Shown in pieces: positions 15,011 through 19,079 of a stretch of 19,079 nucleotides of DNA. The translations under genes and the position numbers were made by a program. The stretch comes from Galactobacter sp. (GTDB lineage Bacteria; Actinomycetota; Actinomycetes; Actinomycetales; Micrococcaceae): contig JALAHE010000090.1 in NCBI GenBank assembly GCA_022712075.1, positions 1-19,079 of the forward strand, in the 5' to 3' direction. The notes beneath the pieces were generated by a model. That model searched no databases. It was not told the DNA's origin and saw only the letters and a list, made by a program, of their open reading frames with translations. Position 1 is the first letter of the stretch. Every line of letters starts with the position of its first letter.

Positions 15011-15038
15011 CGTCGGGCAGGTATTTTCCTGCCCGACG
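15011..15038 (-). terminator. Hairpin terminator of the heme oxygenase-HtaA operon
   Basis: CGTCGGGCAG (15011-15020) is perfectly complementary to 15029-15038, with one more G-C pair closing an AT-rich six-base loop. It starts 10 bases past the HtaA-protein stop on the minus strand. Its right arm is part of the 26-bp gene-end repeat. Confidence 0.8.
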
Positions 15039-15055
15039 CCGGGTGGTTCAGCGGG
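15030..15055. repeat. 26-bp gene-end repeat, copy 2
   Basis: It matches 10366-10391 at 25 of 26 positions and, like that copy, spans the stop codon of a minus-strand gene. Nine bases of it form the right arm of the hairpin at 15011-15038. Confidence 0.75.
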
Positions 15056-15959
15056 GCTTGATGGTGAGCGTCGAGGAGGCGCTCGCCTTGGCGGCGGTGT
15101 TGCCGGAGTAGCTGGCCTTGACCTTGACCGCGGTGCGAGAGGCCTGAGGTGCCGTGACCTTGAGCTTGCCCTTGGCCGAGGCCTTCAGGGCGTAGCTCTT
15201 CTTGGTGGTCTTGCCGCCGATGGTCCAGGAGACGGTGACCGTGCCGCTCGGGTAGGCCTTGGTACTCAGGCGCGCCACCGTCACCGTGGCCGTGGGCTTG
15301 GTGCCCTTCGTGAAGGCGGCGGCGGAGACCGAGGTCTTGCTCGCGACCCGGGCAACGTACGAGCCCGCCACGGACCCGTTGTCCAGCACGGTGTTCGCCG
15401 GGTAGAAGCCGGCAAGGGCCGCGGAGCCATCCTTGGTGAGCTTGACGGAGGTGAGCTTCAACGCCACCTTGCCGCCGGAGGCCTTGGTGGTGGTCACCTT
15501 GACGGTGGCGATGCGCTTGTCGTTCAGGGCGATCGCCTTGGTGATCTTCGACTTGGGCGCTTTGGCGTCGGCCACGAGGTAGCCGTTGCCGCCGCCCGTG
15601 AGCTGCACCTTGAGGTCGGAGAGCGTGAGATTCATCTGGCCGGCGTGGCCCGTGAACTTCACCGCGCCCTTGAAGCCCACCGTGCCCTTGCCGGAGAGCA
15701 CGGAGCCCGTGCCGGAGGTGAAGGAGAACGCCCCGTTGCCCGCCGCCTGCTTGGCGCCGCCGCTCACGGTGATGGCGCCCTTGGCGATGCTGCTCTTCAC
15801 GTAGCTGCGGAAGGAGGACTTCACGCCCCACGTGAGCGTCGCCGCGGAAACCTTGCCGTCCACCGTCGGCGCGGCCTGCGCAGCGGGGGCGGCAACCAGG
15901 CCGCCGGCGAGGAGCGCGCCCGCGGCGGCGAGCGAGGTCAGGGTGCGGGCCAGACGCAT
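15048..15959 (-). CDS. Secreted HtaA-domain heme-binding protein with C-terminal Ig-like domain
   Basis: The product has 303 residues. A Sec signal peptide (MRLAR, then a hydrophobic stretch to about 25) ends at AQA-A, with cleavage expected after residue 29. Residues about 33-195 are an HtaA domain: LTWGVKSSFRSYVKSSI at 42-58 holds Tyr53, in the position of the heme-ligand tyrosine of corynebacterial HtaA, and FTGHAGQMNLTLSDL at 102-116 holds His105, a likely conserved partner. Residues about 210-303 form a Lys/Ala/Ser/Thr-rich Ig-like domain of the Big_3 type. It ends in KPR with no LPxTG motif and no C-terminal membrane span. The ATG shares its A with the heme oxygenase stop (TGATG), so it is translated after that gene. 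Capture of extracellular heme is the likely role. Confidence 0.88.
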   Translation of the reverse strand: MRLARTLTSLAAAGALLAGGLVAAPAAQAAPTVDGKVSAATLTWGVKSSFRSYVKSSIAKGAITVSGGAKQAAGNGAFSFTSGTGSVLSGKGTVGFKGAVKFTGHAGQMNLTLSDLKVQLTGGGNGYLVADAKAPKSKITKAIALNDKRIATVKVTTTKASGGKVALKLTSVKLTKDGSAALAGFYPANTVLDNGSVAGSYVARVASKTSVSAAAFTKGTKPTATVTVARLSTKAYPSGTVTVSWTIGGKTTKKSYALKASAKGKLKVTAPQASRTAVKVKASYSGNTAAKASASSTLTIKPR

Positions 15960-16627
15960 CAGGCGAGCTCCGCCACGGGCATCGGAGAGACGCGGCCGAG
16001 GTCGCCGAAGACCTCGCGGTTCAGGCGGAAGCCGAGCGAGGCCTCCTCGACGACGGCGTCCTCGCGGGAGGGCTCGGCGAACTGATCCAGCAGCTCGCGG
16101 TAGCGATCCTTGTAGACCTTGGGCTTCTCGATCTGCGGGAAGGACCACATGGAAAGCATCTCGGAGGGGACGCCGTAGTGGCGGGCCACGAGCGAGCCGA
16201 TCGCGAGGCCGCCGGAGAGGTCGCCGAGGTAGCGGAGGTAGTGGTGGGCCACGAGGCGCGAGGGATCCTCGAGGCGCCCCACCTCCTCGATGCGGCGCGC
16301 GTAGGCCTGCGTGGAGTTTACGACGGCGGGGATCTCGTCCAGGCCGGCCCACTCGGCGAGCTTGGGGAGGTCGGAGTCGATGGCGGCCAGGCGGTCCAGG
16401 GCCGGGTCGAAGAGCTCGGCGACACAGTCCTCACCGCGGCGGCCGGCGGTGGCCTCTTCGAGCGCCGCGTACAGCGGGCGGTACTGGGCCAGCAGCAGGA
16501 CGTAGTCGGCGCCGGTGCGCTCACCCTGCATCAGCGTGGTGATGAAGGCGGAGGTCTCCGCTTCGCCGTGGTCGAGGCGGGTGGCCTGGCGCAGGCGCGC
16601 CGAGAAGGTCGAGAGGTCGGTGTTCAC
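15959..16627 (-). CDS. hmuO: Heme oxygenase (HmuO type, biliverdin-producing)
   Basis: The 222-residue cytosolic enzyme opens heme to biliverdin, CO and ferrous iron. It closely follows the HmuO pattern: RLRQATRLDHGEAE at 11-24 with proximal ligand His20, LVAHHYLRYLGDLSGG at 125-140 with the flexible distal GDLSGG helix and Asp136, the tail-side segment KPKVYKDRYRELLDQF at 168-183, and FRLNREVFGDLG near 200-211. The length is typical. The start is a GTG with a GGAAAGG-type site about 10 bases upstream. It is first in a two-gene unit, overlapping the HtaA-domain gene by one base. That pairs heme capture outside with iron release inside. Confidence 0.95.
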   Translation of the reverse strand: MNTDLSTFSARLRQATRLDHGEAETSAFITTLMQGERTGADYVLLLAQYRPLYAALEEATAGRRGEDCVAELFDPALDRLAAIDSDLPKLAEWAGLDEIPAVVNSTQAYARRIEEVGRLEDPSRLVAHHYLRYLGDLSGGLAIGSLVARHYGVPSEMLSMWSFPQIEKPKVYKDRYRELLDQFAEPSREDAVVEEASLGFRLNREVFGDLGRVSPMPVAELA

Positions 16628-16787
16628 GGCAGGGTGACCTTTCCGTAGTCATTGAGGTCTGTCTAAGTAGCATCACGGCGTTTAAGTCACACTCGCTTTG
16701 CTTTATTGCTCGGGTACATCTTAGGGTGTGCTGTGAGCGTCGCAAACCGCGCGCACGACTTTTACCGATCCGTGGGAGCAGTTCGTC
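16628..16787. promoter_or_regulatory. Divergent control region of the heme locus
   Basis: This 160-base region is clearly more AT-rich than its surroundings and must carry promoters for both directions. For the plus strand, TTGCTT (16698-16703) and TAGGGT (16722-16727), 18 bases apart, are a reasonable -35/-10 pair, giving a leader of about 54 bases. GGGAG at 16774-16778 is the ribosome site. For the minus strand I find no convincing pair. A stretch at 16653-16671 contains AGGT and CTAA half-motifs reminiscent of a DtxR/IdeR iron box, but matches only about 10 of 19 consensus positions. Iron control is therefore expected from gene content, not proven by sequence. Confidence 0.5.
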
Positions 16788-19079
16788 ATGTCATCCACCC
16801 CGCCCCGCAAGGGCTGGCGCCGCGCCCTGAGTGCCCTGACGGCCCTGGCCGTCGCCGGCCTCGGACTCGCAGGCACCGCCGTCCCAGCCCACGCCGCCGG
16901 AGGCGCAAACTTCGCCCCGGCCACGACCGTCTCGGTGGTCTCGGCCTCCGCAGCCGACGGGCTCAAGCTCAGCATCTCCGGCACCGGCTATCTCGACATG
17001 CCGAACTCCTCGATCAACTTCAACGCCGGTCTGTACGTCGCCCCGATCGTGCACGGCTCCGACCCGAGCCAGCTCGCCCAGGGCGCACCTTCCGCGCTGG
17101 TGAAGACCGCCGCCATCACCGATGGCGCGTGGAGCACCGAGCTCACGGTTCCCACGAGCGTGCTCAGCAAGGGCACCGACTACGACATCGTCGTGTGGCG
17201 CGCCCACGGCCTCGCCGTGGGTGACGCGGTCATGGATCTCGAGCCCATCACGCTCAGCGCCGCCAACATCAACGCGCTCTTCCCGCCGAAGACCGAGTCC
17301 TCGCACTCTCTCAAGGTTGATGCCGCCACCGGCCTCACGGTCACCGTGGCCGGCAGCGACTACGACACCACCAAGTACCCGGCCGGTGTGCACGTGGCCG
17401 TGATCGACCGCGACCTTGCCTACAGCCCGACCCCGCCGCAGTCTTCGTACCTCGGTACCGCTTCCGCGACGAGCGTCGCCACCGATTTCTCGGTCTCCAC
17501 CTTGGCCATCCCGGCCACGGCGCTGGACAAGTCGAAGAACTACGACGTTATCGTCTGGCCGCGCCGCACCAACCCGAGCGCCGCCAACGTTGCCTACCGC
17601 GCCAACATCGAGTTCACGGACGCGCAGAAGGAAGCCCTCTTCCCCTCCCCCGTTGATCGCACCATCACGGTCACCGGCAAGGACTTCATCAACCTCCCCG
17701 CCTCCACCACGGGCTACGCCGCCGGCGCCTACGTCGCGATCTACCCCAAGGGCACCAAGGCCACCGACATGGGCACCGCCAACGCCATCGGCGGCGCCAA
17801 GTTCATCAAGGCCGCCGACATCGTCAACGGCGCCTTCACCACCACCATCACCGTCCCGGCAGCCAACACCAACGACGAACTCATCGTCGCCGCCTGGCCC
17901 GCCCACGGCACCGCCACCGACGCCAACCTCATCGACACCGTCGACCTGGCCACCACCGCCACCGCCGTCACCCTGACCGGCCCCGGCACCCCGGAGACGC
18001 CCGAGCCGTCCACCCCGAGCTACACCGCGACGGTCACCTCGGCGACCGCCGAGGCGGGCCTGACGACCTCCATCGAGATCAGCAACTTCCCGGCCGCCGG
18101 CCTGTACGGCGCCATCGTTGAGCGCGGAACCGCCACGTCGGCGATCACGCAGGACAGCGGCTACCTCGCCATGAACTACTTCCGCACGGCCGCGAACACC
18201 CTCACGGTGCCCACGGCCAGCCTGAAGAAGGACACCGAGTACGACGTCGTCGTGTGGACCGCTCACACCCTGCCCGCTGACGGCCCTGCCTACCTTGAGC
18301 GCCAGCAGCTCACGCTGACCGACGCCCAGAAGAACGCCCTCTTCGGCACGGGCACCACGGACCCCGAGACTCCGGAGACCCCGGAGGCCAAGGACCGCCC
18401 GATCACCGTCACCGGCACCAAGTTCACGAACCTCCCGGCCCCGACCACGGGCGGTGCAGCCAACGGCGTGTACGTGGCCATCGTGGCCAAGGGCACCAAG
18501 GCCGAGGACATCACCGCGGAGAACACCCTGGCCCAGGCCTGGATCATGGGTTCGCGCATCTCCGACGGGGCGTTCAACACCTCGCTGACGGTCCCGGCGA
18601 AGAACGCCGCCGACGCGCTCGAGGTCATCACCTGGTCCGCCCACGGCAACGCCACCTCCGCCACGGTCATCGACCGCCAGGAGCTCTCCACGACCGCCAC
18701 CTCCGTGGCCCTCCCGGGCCCCGGCACGGGCACCACGGATCCCGAGACCCCGGAGACCCCCGAGGCCACGGACCGCCCGATTTCCATCACCGGCACCAAG
18801 TTCACCGGTCTGCCCTCCCCCACCGCCGGCGGCACCGCCAACGGCGTGTACGTGGCCATCGTCGCCAAGGGCACCAAGGCCGAGGACATCACCACGGAGA
18901 ACACCCTGGCCCAGGCCTGGGTCATGGGTTCCCAGATCAAGGACGGCGGCTTCCTCACCACGCGGACGGGCCCGGCGAAGAACGCCGCCGACGCGCTCGA
19001 GGTCATCACCTGGTCCGCCCACGGCAACGCCACCTCCGCCACGGTCATCGACCGCCAGGAGCTCTCCACGACCGCCACC
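16788..19079 (+). CDS. Large secreted protein of tandem Ig-like repeats (3' end beyond window)
   Basis: The frame is open for 764 codons from the ATG at 16788 to the window edge. A signal peptide (RKGWRR, hydrophobic 13-32, AHA-A) predicts cleavage after residue 36. The rest is at least six beta-rich repeats of about 120 residues: roughly 46-167, 168-287, 288-410, 411-520, 535-660 and 661 onward. Each has a core pattern of GxYVAI, then GAF-TTLTVPA, then YDVxVWxAHG. Repeats 3/4, 4/5 and 5/6 are joined by Pro/Glu/Thr linkers such as DPETPETPEA. The pattern resembles Ig-like modules that accompany HtaA domains in actinobacterial surface proteins. No HtaA domain or cell-wall anchor is seen in the available part. 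A surface adhesin or heme-capture scaffold is inferred from its place opposite the heme oxygenase operon. Confidence 0.85.
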   Translation, partial: MSSTPPRKGWRRALSALTALAVAGLGLAGTAVPAHAAGGANFAPATTVSVVSASAADGLKLSISGTGYLDMPNSSINFNAGLYVAPIVHGSDPSQLAQGAPSALVKTAAITDGAWSTELTVPTSVLSKGTDYDIVVWRAHGLAVGDAVMDLEPITLSAANINALFPPKTESSHSLKVDAATGLTVTVAGSDYDTTKYPAGVHVAVIDRDLAYSPTPPQSSYLGTASATSVATDFSVSTLAIPATALDKSKNYDVIVWPRRTNPSAANVAYRANIEFTDAQKEALFPSPVDRTITVTGKDFINLPASTTGYAAGAYVAIYPKGTKATDMGTANAIGGAKFIKAADIVNGAFTTTITVPAANTNDELIVAAWPAHGTATDANLIDTVDLATTATAVTLTGPGTPETPEPSTPSYTATVTSATAEAGLTTSIEISNFPAAGLYGAIVERGTATSAITQDSGYLAMNYFRTAANTLTVPTASLKKDTEYDVVVWTAHTLPADGPAYLERQQLTLTDAQKNALFGTGTTDPETPETPEAKDRPITVTGTKFTNLPAPTTGGAANGVYVAIVAKGTKAEDITAENTLAQAWIMGSRISDGAFNTSLTVPAKNAADALEVITWSAHGNATSATVIDRQELSTTATSVALPGPGTGTTDPETPETPEATDRPISITGTKFTGLPSPTAGGTANGVYVAIVAKGTKAEDITTENTLAQAWVMGSQIKDGGFLTTRTGPAKNAADALEVITWSAHGNATSATVIDRQELSTTAT
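18345..18722 (+). repeat. 378-bp in-frame direct repeat, unit A
   Basis: This unit, 126 codons long, is followed immediately by a highly similar second copy. Its last 21 bases lie beyond the matching part of unit B, which is cut by the window edge. Bases 18594-18701 are identical to 18972-19079 without exception. It encodes the DPETPETPEA linker and most of Ig-like repeat 5. Confidence 0.9.
18723..19079 (+). repeat. 378-bp in-frame direct repeat, unit B (truncated by window)
   Basis: 357 of the expected 378 bases are present. The copy is nearly identical to unit A at its linker, in the middle and over its last 108 bases. Differences cluster around the start of the Ig domain and in one beta-strand near 18950-18971. 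Further units may follow outside the window. Confidence 0.9.

Noticed and set aside
16653..16671. A DtxR/IdeR iron box as a called feature
   Set aside because: Only about 10 of 19 consensus positions match, close to what AT-rich sequence yields by chance. It is kept as a low-confidence finding.
16791..19022. A 743-codon open frame on the minus strand over the repeat protein
   Set aside because: The plus-strand frame has a signal peptide, ribosome site and clear protein repeats. The minus frame is Gly/Val/Arg-rich low-complexity sequence with no start signal.
18345..19079. CRISPR array or insertion sequence as the cause of the direct repeats
   Set aside because: The units are 378 bp, in frame and encode protein modules. 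There are no short repeats with spacers, no terminal inverted repeats and no transposase.

Overview
The window is very GC-rich (third codon positions are mostly G or C), with GTG starts, Shine-Dalgarno-less starts just behind a -10 hexamer, and gene sets typical of Actinomycetota: a PerM/DUF6350 gene beside purN, paired PucR-family regulators, and an HtaA heme protein with an HmuO-type heme oxygenase. I would guess an order near Micrococcales, but the sequence does not fix the genus. There are no rRNA, tRNA, CRISPR, transposase or phage genes. Coding density is high and no gap between genes exceeds about 160 bases.

Layout. (1) 1-1854, minus strand: the start of purN (cut by the left edge) behind a DUF6350/PerM-like membrane protein. 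(2) 1960-2718, minus: a TauE/SafE-type exporter. It is separated by a 19-bp perfect hairpin from (3) 2831-5726, minus: an operon of a CoA-acylating (methyl)malonate-semialdehyde dehydrogenase followed by a class III aminotransferase. This faces a divergent PucR-family regulator at 5845-7428. (4) 7466-10270, plus: a VanZ-RDD fusion membrane protein, a YihY/BrkB-family membrane protein and a small unrecognised membrane protein, ending in a hairpin terminator. (5) 10384-13392, minus: a three-gene operon with overlapping ends (MFS transporter, flavin amine oxidase, cupin). It faces a second PucR-family regulator at 13536-14960. (6) 15048-19079: a heme/surface locus. A heme oxygenase overlaps by one base with a secreted HtaA heme-binding protein (minus strand). 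Divergent from them is a long secreted protein of tandem Ig-like repeats that runs off the right edge (plus strand).

How the genes may work together. Regions 3 and 5 have the same plan: a PucR regulator reading away from a catabolic operon for amino compounds. Region 5 would import an amine, oxidise it and perhaps process the product. Region 3 would transaminate an omega-amino acid and turn the semialdehyde into an acyl-CoA. A link through beta-alanine, GABA or a polyamine is inference. A taurine reading of region 3 plus the TauE/SafE exporter is an alternative. Region 6 looks like a host-heme or environmental-heme iron acquisition locus: surface or secreted proteins capture heme and the cytosolic oxygenase opens the ring to release iron. 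The most unusual objects are the fused translation unit of heme oxygenase and HtaA protein, the repeat protein with a nearly identical 378-bp last pair of repeats, and a 26-bp sequence repeated exactly at the stop codons of two unrelated genes.
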